The notes under the pieces: generated by a model
Databases searched by the model: none
Told to the model about the DNA's origin: nothing
The model's input: only the letters and a program-made list of their open reading frames with translations
Assembly (NCBI RefSeq): GCF_000171235.2
Contig: NZ_ABEA03000091.1
Span: forward strand, 57,075 to 121,074
DNA from: Geminisphaera colitermitum TAV2
GTDB lineage: Bacteria > Verrucomicrobiota > Verrucomicrobiia > Opitutales > Opitutaceae
Direction: 5' to 3'
DNA length: 64,000 bases
Shown here: positions 42,530-51,476 of the stretch, one piece after another
Position numbering within the stretch: the stretch's first letter is position 1
How the letters are laid out: every line of letters starts with the position of its first letter
Program-made: the position numbers and the translations under genes

Positions 42530-42625
42530 ATGAATCCACAGTCATTTGTTATATTATCGGTTATTGCAGGGGGGATCATCACTTTGTTTTGGACGCCTGT
42601 ATTATATTTTGTTATATCTTTATAA
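42530..42625 (+). CDS. cassette: 31-residue membrane peptide, tentative
   Basis: MNPQSFVILSVIAGGIITLF, then WTPVLYFVISL and a stop. Almost wholly hydrophobic, one transmembrane segment. It begins 14 bp after the restored attC core and is followed by AAGGAG before the next gene, so it could be real or a leader. Too short for comparison. Confidence 0.4.
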   Translation: MNPQSFVILSVIAGGIITLFWTPVLYFVISL

Positions 42626-42651
42626 AAAATGAAAAATAAGGAGATTTCATT

Positions 42652-43212
42652 ATGACGGAAAAAGAAAAATCGCATGCGGGAATGTTATATCAGCCCAGTG
42701 ACCCTGAGCTTGTAGCAGATCGCGACATTACTATTAAGAAGTTGTATGATTACAATAAATTAAATCCACTCGACCGTGATGCACGACAAATTGCCATACG
42801 CGAGTTGTTAGGCAAGGCTGGAGATAACTGCGTTGTGGAGCAACCGCTTTTTTGCACTTATGGGTATAATACGGAGGTGGGCGATAATTTTTTCCTCAAC
42901 GTTAATTGCAAGCTTATGGACAGTGGGAAAATTACAATTGGAAATAACGTATTCATTGCACCAAATGTCTGCATTATAACAGAAGAACATGCAATGAATG
43001 TTAGACAACGTCTGGCAGGATTGGAATATACCCACCCGGTAAATATCGGTGATAATGTGTGGATTTGCGCAGGAGCGATTATATTGCCGGGGGTAACTAT
43101 CGGTGAGAACAGTGTAATCGGTGCAGGCAGTGTCGTTACAAAAGACATTCCTCCAAATAGTTTGGCTGTTGGCAATCCCTGCAAAATAATCCGCACACTA
43201 ACAAACGAATAG
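42652..43212 (+). CDS. maa: maltose/galactoside O-acetyltransferase family protein
   Basis: 186 residues of the hexapeptide-repeat (left-handed beta-helix) acetyltransferases that move an acetyl group from acetyl-CoA to sugars. The N-terminal maltose acetyltransferase segment (MLYQPSDPELVADRDITIKK) is followed by the repeats around PLFCTYGYNTEVGDNFFLNV and the CoA-side segment IGDNVWICAGAIILPGVTIG. The catalytic His is in ITEEHAMNVRQR. A strong ribosome-binding site (AAGGAGATTTCATTATG) fixes the start. Very AT-rich against the backbone. No attC follows; its cassette seems cut by the IS4-type fragment. Symbol by similarity only. Confidence 0.85.
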   Translation: MTEKEKSHAGMLYQPSDPELVADRDITIKKLYDYNKLNPLDRDARQIAIRELLGKAGDNCVVEQPLFCTYGYNTEVGDNFFLNVNCKLMDSGKITIGNNVFIAPNVCIITEEHAMNVRQRLAGLEYTHPVNIGDNVWICAGAIILPGVTIGENSVIGAGSVVTKDIPPNSLAVGNPCKIIRTLTNE

Positions 43213-43229
43213 TCTTTCTTTGATTTGTA

Positions 43230-43493
43230 TTGTCCAATCGCGATCTTGCCCTTGTGGCTAGATCGACGCTGGCGGATGCCAACGAGCAGCGGGATTGGCG
43301 GATGTGGCAAGACGTGGGCCAAACGTTGATACGCAAGGCGCGTCCTCTTTACGCGGGGGAAGACCTAGGTAAGACGTTGACGGTCCCACGTTACTGGGGC
43401 GTTCTGGTTGGGCCGTCCTTTCTGCGTCAGGTATTCAATGATACGGAATCGGAGGTTCTCCATTGGCTTCGAAGGCAGCGGCAGGTGGGTTGA
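43230..43493 (+). pseudogene. IS4-type transposase fragment at the array edge
   Basis: The reading LALVARSTLADANEQRDWRM, WQDVGQTLIRKARPLYAGED matches the internal STLADANExRDWRIxxD...L...RxLY segment of IS4-family transposases. There is no N-terminal part, and similarity stops after AGEDLG; the rest (TVPRYWGVLVGPSFLRQ) looks unrelated. A remnant, not functional. It marks the right end of integron-derived DNA. The surrounding 43213-43527 holds nothing else. Confidence 0.7.
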
Positions 43494-43527
43494 TTTTTTA
43501 AGTGCGCGTGATTTCAATCATCTCGTC

Positions 43528-44727
43528 ATGTCGGCTTCGATACCAAGTAAAAAACATTCTTCGCTTGATCGTGTGCTCGGGCGAGTGGATTCGCTTGATA
43601 CGGTCAACCTAACCAATCTGGTGCAGCGACTGGCGCGGGAACGCGAGTTGTTCGAGGAGATTTTTAACACGCTTCAGGAAGGCGTGCTGGTCATCCGCAC
43701 GGACGGGCAGATCGACTACGCCAACGTGGCGGCGCACGGACTCATCGCACTGCCGGGGCAGGAGTTGCAGGGCATGGTGTTGTGGCGGCTGGTGCCGGGG
43801 TTGCGTCCGTCGTTGGAGCCATCGCTTGATGGGACGGCGCCGGTGATGGCGCGTGAGTTTGAACTGACGTACCCGGAGCCACGCATGGTGCGGCTTTACA
43901 TGGTGCCGTTTCACGGGGAGGGGCGGTCGGGTGGACCGCATTTTGCGGTCATCCTTTCGGATATCACGCGCGATAAACAGACCACGGAGGAACGGATCGA
44001 GAGCGAACGGACATCGTCCATCCTGCTGCTGGCGGCGAGTGTGGCGCATGAGCTGGGCAATCCGCTCAATTCGCTGACGATCCATTTGCAATTGATCGAG
44101 CGGAAGTTGAAGAAGTTGAAGGCCTCATCGCGCGAGAGCGCCTCACTGGGAGACTCGATTCGGATATGTCAGGAGGAGGTTACGCGGCTGGACGGGATCG
44201 TGACGCATTTTCTGGAGGCGATCCGTCCGCGTCCACCCGATCTGACGGAGACCGATTTGATGGAAATTTTGGGTGACGTGCTGCATTTTCAGCAGCGCGA
44301 GCTTGAGGACCGGGGAATCGAGATAGATGCGACGACAGCGCCGGACTTGCCGCGTGTGATGGCGGACAGGGAGCAGTTGAAACAGGTGTTTTTTAACATC
44401 ATCAAGAATGCGGTGCAGGCGATGCAGCCGGGCGGGCGTCTGCGCATCAAATCGCACACGGACGACGAACATGTGTATCTGCTTTTTGGTGACACAGGGA
44501 GCGGCATCAAGCAGCGGGATTTGGTGAAATTGTTCCAGCCATTCCAGACGTCCAAATCCGATGGCAACGGGTTGGGATTGATGATTGTGCAGCGCATCAT
44601 GCGCGAGCACGGCGGCCAGGTGAGCATCGAGAGTCGTGAAGACGTGGGCACGGTGGTCACGCTGCAATTCCCCAGAAAAGAACGCCGCGTGCGGATGCTT
44701 CAGGCTTCGCCTGTTCTGAAAAGCTAG
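43528..44727 (+). CDS. PAS-containing sensor histidine kinase
   Basis: 399 residues, no transmembrane helix, so probably cytosolic. A helical N-terminus leads into a PAS domain (ILNTLQEGVLVIRTDG-like block at 55-75, then DITRDKQTTEERI). The HisKA dimerisation helix is SVAHELGNPLNSLTIHLQLI with the phospho-acceptor His near residue 174. The ATPase domain has the N box FFNIIKNAVQAMQPGG, G1 DTGSGI and G2 DGNGLGLMIV. It would phosphorylate an unseen response regulator; none is adjacent. Start at 43528 (MSASIPSKK), since the longer frame runs into the transposase remnant. Confidence 0.9.
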   Translation: MSASIPSKKHSSLDRVLGRVDSLDTVNLTNLVQRLARERELFEEIFNTLQEGVLVIRTDGQIDYANVAAHGLIALPGQELQGMVLWRLVPGLRPSLEPSLDGTAPVMAREFELTYPEPRMVRLYMVPFHGEGRSGGPHFAVILSDITRDKQTTEERIESERTSSILLLAASVAHELGNPLNSLTIHLQLIERKLKKLKASSRESASLGDSIRICQEEVTRLDGIVTHFLEAIRPRPPDLTETDLMEILGDVLHFQQRELEDRGIEIDATTAPDLPRVMADREQLKQVFFNIIKNAVQAMQPGGRLRIKSHTDDEHVYLLFGDTGSGIKQRDLVKLFQPFQTSKSDGNGLGLMIVQRIMREHGGQVSIESREDVGTVVTLQFPRKERRVRMLQASPVLKS

Positions 44728-45026
44728 GGCGGTATAAGTTGAGATGTGTCCGTTGTCTTAACGGTAGGGAGGCCTTTGTGCCCTCTGTCGAGGGCAGCCC
44801 TTCGGGCCATCGCCTTTGGCGATGCCATCTCCGCGCTGCTGCGCTCCGTCCGAGGCCTCCGTTGTGCGTGGTGAGAGGATACAAAGCTCATAGGTGGATG
44901 GAGCGTGGTTTCGGAGGCCTCGGAGAGGCCTCCCTACCAGGTATCAAATGGCTACATTGGCGTAGGAATGCTTCGCGCGAGAGTTTGGGATTTGAACAGC
45001 GGGAGTTTGGCGTTTCGCTGGCCATC
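44728..45026. repeat. REP-like doublet, family A, with extra insert
   Basis: Arms at about 44762-44780 and 44912-44942. Between them is a segment with GAGGGCAGCCCTTCGGGCC and GGCGATGCCATCTCCGCGC, shared with the copy at 16310-16400 and absent from the other copies. The remaining bases up to the next gene show nothing. Confidence 0.78.
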
Positions 45027-45752
45027 ATGCTCGCCTCCGATCTCTTTGAACTGCCGGCCTCGCTTTCGCGTTTTGCGGAGTTTTTTCGTGCGGAGGTTGC
45101 GCCTTGGGAATGGCTGCGACAGATCGGGCCGGCGTTGAAATCGCTCCCTCCCCCCCCCCCCCCCCCTCCGGCACATGCGGTGAAAGAAGCGGTGTCCGCT
45201 GCGGTGCGGATTGAGGGGACGGTGTGGATTGATCCGAGCGTCAAGCTGCCGGCCTATGCGACGATCATCGGCCCGGCATGGATTGGCGCGGGAACGGAAA
45301 TCCGTCCGGGGGCGTTCGTGCGCGGCAATGTGATCACGGGGGAGGGATGTGTGCTCGGCAATGCGTGCGAGTTTAAGAACTGTCTGCTGCTCGATGGCGT
45401 GCAGGTGCCGCATTTCAGCTACGTGGGCGACTCGATCCTGGGCAACAAGGCCCACTTGGGAGCGGGAGTGATTTGCTCCAATCTGCGGCTCGACCAGAAA
45501 GCGATCACCGTGCGTCTGCCCGCAACGACTGAAGGGACGGCAAACGGTGGCGTGGTGAATACGGGTTTGCGCAAGTTTGGGGCGTTGTTGGGTGATGGGG
45601 CGGAGGCCGGTTGCAATTCGGTGCTCAATCCGGGGTCGATCTTGGGCCGCCGGGCGTTGGTGATGCCAACGGTGGCGTTTGCGGGGTATCTGCCGCCGGC
45701 GACGATCGCGCGGGTGCGCGGGCATGTGTCGTTTTTGCCACGGAGGGATTGA
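45027..45752 (+). CDS. GlmU-C-like left-handed beta-helix acyltransferase
   Basis: 241 residues. After an N-terminal helical part (MLASDLFELPASLSRFAEFF) and a Pro run, there are hexapeptide repeats like the C-terminal domain of GlmU: IEGTVWIDPSVKLPAYATII, IGAGTEIRPGAFVRGNVITG, and GNKAHLGAGVICSNLRLDQK. It lacks the pyrophosphorylase domain, so it is probably an N- or O-acyltransferase or nucleotide-sugar-related protein of unknown substrate. The Pro run comes from a 17-base C tract (45150-45166) read in frame, a slippage-prone spot. Confidence 0.75.
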   Translation: MLASDLFELPASLSRFAEFFRAEVAPWEWLRQIGPALKSLPPPPPPPPAHAVKEAVSAAVRIEGTVWIDPSVKLPAYATIIGPAWIGAGTEIRPGAFVRGNVITGEGCVLGNACEFKNCLLLDGVQVPHFSYVGDSILGNKAHLGAGVICSNLRLDQKAITVRLPATTEGTANGGVVNTGLRKFGALLGDGAEAGCNSVLNPGSILGRRALVMPTVAFAGYLPPATIARVRGHVSFLPRRD

Positions 45753-45791
45753 GGTCCGCATGCTTTCTCCTCACTACGCTTCCCGGCTTTT

Positions 45792-47090
45792 ATGCAAAAC
45801 ACACCGCCTCCCTCGTCTGAATCTTCGCCAGCCGTGACACCCGCGCCGGCCACGACCGCCTCCTCCGCGGCCGACTACAAATTCCGCTTCGGCGACGCGC
45901 TCATCGGAGCGCAGATGCTTTTCGTCGCCTTCGGAGCGCTCGTGCTGGTGCCCATCCTTACCGGCCTCAATCCCAATGTCGCGCTTTTCACCGCCGGTCT
46001 CGGCACGCTCATCTACCAGATCATCACGCGTGGCAGGGTGCCGGTGTTCATCGCATCAAGTTTCGCGTTCATCGCGCCGATCTCAGCCGGTGTGGAGCAA
46101 TGGGGTATCCCGGGCACGCTGTGCGGACTAGTCGGGGCGGGTGTGATGTATTTCATTGTGGGTGCGCTCATCAAATGGCGTGGCATTGGCCTCCTGCAAA
46201 AAATCCTGCCGCCGGTCGTCATTGGCCCGGTGGTCATGGTGATCGGCCTGCTGCTCGCGCCGGTGGGGGCGGGCATGGCAATGGGCAAGACGCCCGGCTG
46301 CACGATTCCCACCTGGCAGGCGCTCACCATCGCGGGCATATCGCTGGCCACGATGATTCTCGTATCATTGCGTGCGCGCGGCATGTTGCGACTGCTGCCG
46401 ATTCTGTGCGGCATCGGCGCGGGTTATGTGGCGTCAATGGCATTTGGATACGTTGACTTCAACGGCATCAAAAACGCGGCGTGGATCGCCGTGCCGGCCT
46501 TCACCGCGCCGGTGTGGAACCTGTCGGCCATCCTGTTCATCGCTCCGGTCGCGCTCGCGCCGATCATCGAGCACTACGGCGCAGTCCAGGCCATCGGCCA
46601 GATTACGGGCCGCGACTACGTGGCCAATCCCGGCATCCACCGCTGCCTCGTCGGCGATGGACTGGCGACCTCGGTCGCAGGCATGTTGGGCGGTCCTCCG
46701 TGCACGACTTACAGCGAAGTGATCGGTGCGGTTGCCCTCACGCGGGCGTTCAACCCGGCCATCATGACGTGGGCGGCGGTCACGGCAATCGCGCTGGCGT
46801 TCGTCGGCAAAGTCGGCGCGATCCTCGGCTCGATTCCGGTGCCGGTGATGGGTGGCATCATGACGCTGCTGTTTGGCGCCATCGCCACCGTGGGGCTGCA
46901 AACCCTGGTGCGTGCGAAACAAGACCTGCTCGAACCGCGCAACATGACCATCGTGTCGCTCATCCTCGTGTGCGGCATCGGCGGCATGGTGATCGGCGAC
47001 AAACAATCCTTCGCCCTCGAAGGCATCGGTCTGGCCGGCATTCTTGGCATCGTGCTCAATCTGATCCTGCCCAAGGCACGGAAGGAATGA
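45792..47090 (+). CDS. NCS2-family uracil/xanthine permease
   Basis: 432 residues, about 14 transmembrane segments. The NCS2 signature appears in VPVFIASSFAFIAPI and the downstream GPVVMVIGLLLAP; the conserved Glu region is IIEHYGAVQAIGQITGRDYV (part), as in UraA. It should import uracil or a related base with H+. The Pro/Ala-rich N-terminal tail of ~30 residues is unusual. Stands alone, 39 bp after the acyltransferase gene, convergent with the LacI gene. Confidence 0.85.
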   Translation: MQNTPPPSSESSPAVTPAPATTASSAADYKFRFGDALIGAQMLFVAFGALVLVPILTGLNPNVALFTAGLGTLIYQIITRGRVPVFIASSFAFIAPISAGVEQWGIPGTLCGLVGAGVMYFIVGALIKWRGIGLLQKILPPVVIGPVVMVIGLLLAPVGAGMAMGKTPGCTIPTWQALTIAGISLATMILVSLRARGMLRLLPILCGIGAGYVASMAFGYVDFNGIKNAAWIAVPAFTAPVWNLSAILFIAPVALAPIIEHYGAVQAIGQITGRDYVANPGIHRCLVGDGLATSVAGMLGGPPCTTYSEVIGAVALTRAFNPAIMTWAAVTAIALAFVGKVGAILGSIPVPVMGGIMTLLFGAIATVGLQTLVRAKQDLLEPRNMTIVSLILVCGIGGMVIGDKQSFALEGIGLAGILGIVLNLILPKARKE

Positions 47091-47104
47091 ACCGTAGTTA
47101 GTTT

Positions 47105-48229
47105 TTAACTACGCAAATCCCGCACCGTCCTCCCCGGCCTCCAGCGACCCGGAATGAGCACACCGCGCGGATGCTCGGGCACGCGGGTTTCGTTGTTGAT
47201 CAGCGCGCCGATCAGCAAATCCGTCGCCGCGGCGGCCACGGCTTCGCTTTGCTGACAAATGCCGGTTGTCACACGGTCGGCCTCCGCCACGTGCAAGTGG
47301 GAAAAACCGATGTCATGCGGCACTGAGAAGCCATGTGCGCGCAGCACGCGCGGGATGTGTTTTTCCGTCGAAATAATTACCTCCGGACGGTATTTTTTCA
47401 CCCACGCCGCCACCACATCGTCGTCCAGCGTCACGAGCGGAGGCAACGGCGCGAGGCGAAACTCCTGCCGCATCGTCGCCAGGTAGCCGGCCGCGAAACG
47501 ATTCGCCACCACCGTCTCCGTCAACGGCTCCCCGATGTATCCAATCCTGCGGTACCCGAGGCGGCGAAGCTCGCGCACCGCCAGTTGCGTGGACAGATGC
47601 TGGTCGTTGCTGGCGAAGTGCAACGCGGGGGAATGATACGCCGTGCCCACGCCCACGATGGCGAATTGGTTCAAGTCAACCGGGATGGCGGTCGCCGAAC
47701 CGTCCGCGCCTTCGGCAAATCCCTGCAACAACAGTCCGCGCACGCCGCGGGCCAGCAGCATGTCGGTGAGGCGGGCCGGATGGGGCAGCGTGCCGCCCGC
47801 CGGCCTGCCGCCAGCGGATGCATCGCCCGCGCCGCGCAACCGCGGATCGCGCGCCCACACGCGTTCGATCGCGTAGCCCGCCGCCTCGGCCCGCGCGCGC
47901 ACCCCGTTGTAAAACGCCACCGACACCGCATCGGCCCGCCAGCCTTGCGGCGAATCGTGAAAGTCGAGCCAGGCAAGATTCCATCTTGCCGTGGGCGGGC
48001 GATGATTGCGCACCTGCGCCATGAGCGCGGCCACGAGCGGATGCGCCCGGTGGCCCAGGCGTCGCGCCACCTCCCGCACACGCTCGCGTGTATCGATGCC
48101 GATGCGCGTATCCCCGCGCAACGCCCGCGACACCGTGCTCGTCGCCACGCCTGCCTCGCGCGCGATGGCTGACAGCGGCACATGGCTGACGCCGGACGGC
48201 TGATGGCTGGAATCGGAAATCGGAGGCAT
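47105..48229 (-). CDS. LacI-family transcriptional regulator
   Basis: 374 residues. HTH: VPLSAIAREAGVATSTVSRA, then LRGDTRIGIDTRERVREVAR, followed by the sugar-binding domain (RLTDMLLARGVRGLLLQGF, ASNDQHLSTQLAVRELRRLG, VPHDIGFSHLHVAEADRVTT). The start at 48229 (MPPISDSS) places the 18-bp palindrome 48257-48274 in the promoter region between it and the divergent GH130 gene. It probably represses that gene and itself, relieved by a mannosyl- or gluco-disaccharide (inference). Confidence 0.87.
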   Translation of the reverse strand: MPPISDSSHQPSGVSHVPLSAIAREAGVATSTVSRALRGDTRIGIDTRERVREVARRLGHRAHPLVAALMAQVRNHRPPTARWNLAWLDFHDSPQGWRADAVSVAFYNGVRARAEAAGYAIERVWARDPRLRGAGDASAGGRPAGGTLPHPARLTDMLLARGVRGLLLQGFAEGADGSATAIPVDLNQFAIVGVGTAYHSPALHFASNDQHLSTQLAVRELRRLGYRRIGYIGEPLTETVVANRFAAGYLATMRQEFRLAPLPPLVTLDDDVVAAWVKKYRPEVIISTEKHIPRVLRAHGFSVPHDIGFSHLHVAEADRVTTGICQQSEAVAAAATDLLIGALINNETRVPEHPRGVLIPGRWRPGRTVRDLRS

Positions 48230-48256
48230 TGGTTGTGGACGTATGCGCTTATGACG

Positions 48257-48274
48257 TGCGCAACGCGTTGCGCA
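48257..48274. promoter_or_regulatory. predicted LacI operator, TGCGCAACGCGTTGCGCA
   Basis: A perfect 18-bp palindrome with the central CG typical of LacI/GalR operators, placed between divergent regulator and enzyme genes. Confidence 0.8.
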
Positions 48275-48307
48275 ACACCATCCGCTTGCGTTGCGTTTCA
48301 CGCTCGC

Positions 48308-48342
48308 AGCCGAGGACTCGGAGAGGCCTCCCTACCGTTCCC
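48308..48342. repeat. single arm of REP family A
   Basis: CGGAGAGGCCTCCCTACCG only, 10 bp before the GH130 start. Confidence 0.65.
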
Positions 48343-48350
48343 ATCCCGCC

Positions 48351-49565
48351 ATGAGCAAAGCCACCCGCACCAAAACCACACCCACGCCCGCCTTTACCGC
48401 ACGCGTCAAAAAAATCCGCGCTGCGCACGAGGCGTTTTTGCGCCGCAAAAATCCTGTCGATTCCGTGTGGGACAACGGCGTGTTTGAACGCTTCCGTTAC
48501 CCTGTCGTCACCGACCGCCACACGCCCCTCGAATGGCGCTACGATTTCAACCCGGCCACCAACCCCTTTTTCATGGAGCGCCTCGGCATCAACGCCACGC
48601 TCAACCCCGGCGCGTTTTTGTGGAAAGGCAAAGTGTGCCTCGTCGTGCGCACCGAAGGCTACGACCGCAAAAGTTTTTTCTCCATCGCCGAGTCCGCCAA
48701 CGGCATTGACGGCTTCCGCTTCTGGCCCGAGCCCATCGACCTCCCCGAAATCGCGCCCGAAACCAACGTCTATGACATGCGCATCACCCCGCACGAAGAC
48801 GGCTGGATTTACGGCGTGTTCTGCGCTGAATCGCGCGACCCCAAGGCCGCACCCGCCGATCTCTCCAGCGCCGTTGCGCAAGCGGGCCTCGTGCGCACGC
48901 GCGACTTCAAAAAATGGGAACGCCTGCCCAACCTCCGCACCCCCGCCTCGCAGCAGCGCAACGTCGTGCTCCATCCCGAGTATGTAAACGGCCAATACGC
49001 CTTTTACACGCGTCCGATGGACGGCTTCATCGACGTCGGCAGCGGTGGCGGCATTGGCTGGACACTCTGCAAAGACATCACGACGGGCAAAACCGGTCCT
49101 GAAAAAATCATCGACGAACGCGCCTACCACACGATCAAGGAATCGAAAAACGGCCAGGGCCCCGCCCCGATCAAGACGCCGCAAGGCTGGCTCCACATGG
49201 CGCACGGCGTGCGCGGTTGCGCGGCGGGGCTGCGTTACGTGCTCTACGCCTTCATGACCGCGCTCGACGATCCTTCGCGCATCATTGCGCGGCCCGGCGG
49301 ACATTTCCTCGCACCCTACGAAGGCGAGCGCGTGGGCGACGTGTCCAACGTCACCTTCACCAACGGCTGGGTGCAGCTTCCCGATAAAGCGCAGACGATC
49401 CTGCTCTATTACGGAGGTTCCGACACGCGTTGCTACGTGGCGCGCACCACGACGGCGAAGCTCATCGACTGGTGCCTCAACACCCCCGAAGACGCGCTCA
49501 CCACGCGCCGCGCCGTCGATCAACGCCTTGCCCTCATCCGCGCCAACGCCGCCTTGAAGCGCTGA
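48351..49565 (+). CDS. GH130 glycoside phosphorylase (mannosylglucose phosphorylase-like)
   Basis: 404 residues of the GH130 five-bladed beta-propeller family. Diagnostic blocks are NPVDSVWDNGVFERFRYPVV, HTPLEWRYDFNPATNPFFME, RLGINATLNPGAFLWKGKVC, LVVRTEGYDRKSFFSIAESA and NVYDMRITPHEDGWIYGVFC. They match 4-O-beta-D-mannosyl-D-glucose phosphorylases, which split Man-Glc with phosphate to mannose 1-phosphate and glucose in beta-mannan use. The general-acid Asp lies in TNVYDMR. No signal peptide: cytosolic. Divergent LacI regulator with operator in between. The start at 48351 (MSKATRTK) follows the repeat arm. Confidence 0.88.
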   Translation: MSKATRTKTTPTPAFTARVKKIRAAHEAFLRRKNPVDSVWDNGVFERFRYPVVTDRHTPLEWRYDFNPATNPFFMERLGINATLNPGAFLWKGKVCLVVRTEGYDRKSFFSIAESANGIDGFRFWPEPIDLPEIAPETNVYDMRITPHEDGWIYGVFCAESRDPKAAPADLSSAVAQAGLVRTRDFKKWERLPNLRTPASQQRNVVLHPEYVNGQYAFYTRPMDGFIDVGSGGGIGWTLCKDITTGKTGPEKIIDERAYHTIKESKNGQGPAPIKTPQGWLHMAHGVRGCAAGLRYVLYAFMTALDDPSRIIARPGGHFLAPYEGERVGDVSNVTFTNGWVQLPDKAQTILLYYGGSDTRCYVARTTTAKLIDWCLNTPEDALTTRRAVDQRLALIRANAALKR

Positions 49566-49612
49566 CTTTCCGGCTTCGACATTTCGAAGCGTAACTTCTT
49601 TCCTTCGCGTCC

Positions 49613-50059
49613 ATGAGTTGGTGGACGCGATTTCGATCCCTGTTTGCGCGGACCTTTCCCGGCGTGGCGGGAGGCGATGCCGGTGAACGCGCCGCCGCCG
49701 CTCATCTCCGGACTGCGGGACTCACGATCATTGCGCGCAACTGGCGCAATCCGCGCGACCGCCGCGAGGAAATCGACCTCGTGTGCGAAGACGACGGCGT
49801 GCTGGTGTTCGTGGAAGTCAAGACCCGCGCCACCTCCGCGCTCGTGCCCGGCTACCACACCGTGACGCGAAAGAAAAAAGCCGTCCTTCGCCGCGCCTGC
49901 CGCGCCTACCTCAACCGTCTGCATCCGCCGCCCGAGCATCATCGTTTCGACATTGTGGACGTGGTGACCAGCGGACACGAGGCCGACGACCGCGCCGGTG
50001 GCCTCGTGCTCGAAGTCCATCACTACGAAAACGTGCCGCTCTTCGAGGACGTCCGGTAG
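49613..50059 (+). CDS. yraN: YraN family endonuclease-like protein (UPF0102)
   Basis: 148 residues. The Holliday-junction-resolvase-like fold of the family shows in [20 protein letters not shown] (in part), [20 protein letters not shown] and [10 protein letters not shown]: the E-x(n)-D-x(n)-E-V-K triad is intact. Function in the family is not established; DNA repair or recombination is suggested. The window neighbours are unrelated. Start at 49613 (MSWWTRF). Confidence 0.88.
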   Translation: MSWWTRFRSLFARTFPGVAGGDAGERAAAAHLRTAGLTIIARNWRNPRDRREEIDLVCEDDGVLVFVEVKTRATSALVPGYHTVTRKKKAVLRRACRAYLNRLHPPPEHHRFDIVDVVTSGHEADDRAGGLVLEVHHYENVPLFEDVR

Positions 50060-50090
50060 TGGCACCCGGTAGTGGCAACGGCTTTGCCAA

Positions 50091-51383
50091 TCACACATCC
50101 GGCAGGTGTTGATTGCGGATCTCCGTCAGTCGCATGAGCAGTTGCGCGGTGTCGATGTTGACCGGATCGATGTTTGATTGGCACGCGAGGGCCGCAGCCA
50201 GGCCAGCGGCCTCGCCGGTGGCCACCGCGTCGCCTGTCACCCGGTAGCTGGCATGGGCGATATGGTCGCCCGAAATGCAGCGACCGGCCATCATCAGGTT
50301 GTCCACATCCTGAGCCAGCAAACAGCGGTAGGGGATGTCGTAAGGCTGCATCGGCAGGTGGTAGAGACCGCGCCCCTCCGTCGGATCGGGATGGTGGATG
50401 TCCACGTTGAAACGCACGTGGCAGATACCGTCCTCAAAGCGTCGCCCCGCCTGTAGATCTTCCTGCGTGAGGTAATACCGGCCGAGGATACGGCGCGCCT
50501 CGCGCACGCCGAGGAAGGGTCCGGTGTCGATCAGGTAAATGTCCTTCCAGTCGTCGCCGCCGCGGGTCTTGAGGATATGGACGAGTTCGCGGATTTCGCG
50601 GCGTCCTTGGAATTCGGCACGCGTGAGGTTGCGCACGTCGATGCCGCTACCCCAAAGGTGCGTGGCCATGAGCATGAACACGCCGGGCTGGCCGGGCTGT
50701 TGGAAGAGTGAAACGCGCTCGTAGCTGAGCTGAAACCCGGCCGCCTGCGCGATACCGAGCATCGGTTGGTGACGGGCTCCATTGCCCCGGTAGCCACCGA
50801 TGCGGCCATAAAGCGTCATCGGCTGCACCTTGCCATCTTCGGGACGCCCGTGCTTGAAGGCGCAACCGGCCTGCGCGCACACGTCGCCGTCGCCCGTAGT
50901 GTCGATTACGATACGAGCTTTGATGAACTCGCGTCCGGATTTGCTTTCGGTAAAAACGCCGGTCACACGCGAGCCCTCGCGGGCGACGGCAGTGACATGG
51001 GTATAGAGCTGGACCTCGATGCCCGTCTCATGCGCCATCTCGTCGAGCAGGCCCTTCATCGCTTCGATACCATAAATTGGACCGCCCTTCCATGGCTCGA
51101 AATAACCGCAAGCACCCCGCGCTTTGAGCCGTGTCTCCAGCTCACGGATGAGGCCGGACTTGTTCTGGCTGTCGAGAATGATGGTCAGCCCGCCGGCGGT
51201 CCAGATGCCGCCGAGGAAGGGGTGGCGTTCGAGCAACAACACACGCGCGCCGGTCCGGGCGGCGGTGAAGGCCGCGGCGATGCCGGCCGGGCCGCCGCCG
51301 CAGACGAGGATGTCGGTTTCGCGCACGACAGGGATGTCGCGTGCAGGTTCGTGGATTTGGTGAACGGTGGAGCAGGAGTTCAT
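50091..51383 (-). CDS. FAD-dependent oxidoreductase (FAD_oxidored type)
   Basis: 430 residues. FAD-binding motif near the start: DILVCGGGPAGIAAAFTAAR, followed by LLLERHPFLGGIWTAGGLT and later VIDTTGDGDVCAQAGC and a C-terminal MMAGRCISGDHIAHASYRVT. This pattern defines a large family in Verrucomicrobia, Planctomycetes and Bacteroidetes found in polysaccharide-degradation loci, of unknown substrate. The start at 51383 (MNSCSTVHQ) is preferred; longer readings have no support. The next gene upstream, an AraC regulator, is in the same direction. Confidence 0.85.
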   Translation of the reverse strand: MNSCSTVHQIHEPARDIPVVRETDILVCGGGPAGIAAAFTAARTGARVLLLERHPFLGGIWTAGGLTIILDSQNKSGLIRELETRLKARGACGYFEPWKGGPIYGIEAMKGLLDEMAHETGIEVQLYTHVTAVAREGSRVTGVFTESKSGREFIKARIVIDTTGDGDVCAQAGCAFKHGRPEDGKVQPMTLYGRIGGYRGNGARHQPMLGIAQAAGFQLSYERVSLFQQPGQPGVFMLMATHLWGSGIDVRNLTRAEFQGRREIRELVHILKTRGGDDWKDIYLIDTGPFLGVREARRILGRYYLTQEDLQAGRRFEDGICHVRFNVDIHHPDPTEGRGLYHLPMQPYDIPYRCLLAQDVDNLMMAGRCISGDHIAHASYRVTGDAVATGEAAGLAAALACQSNIDPVNIDTAQLLMRLTEIRNQHLPDV

Positions 51384-51476
51384 GCTCCGCAGCATACGCG
51401 CTTTGCGTGCGTCCGGACGGACTGAAAACCGGCGCATTTCTAGCACAGATGTAACCTGCCGCGTCTTGCGAATTTT

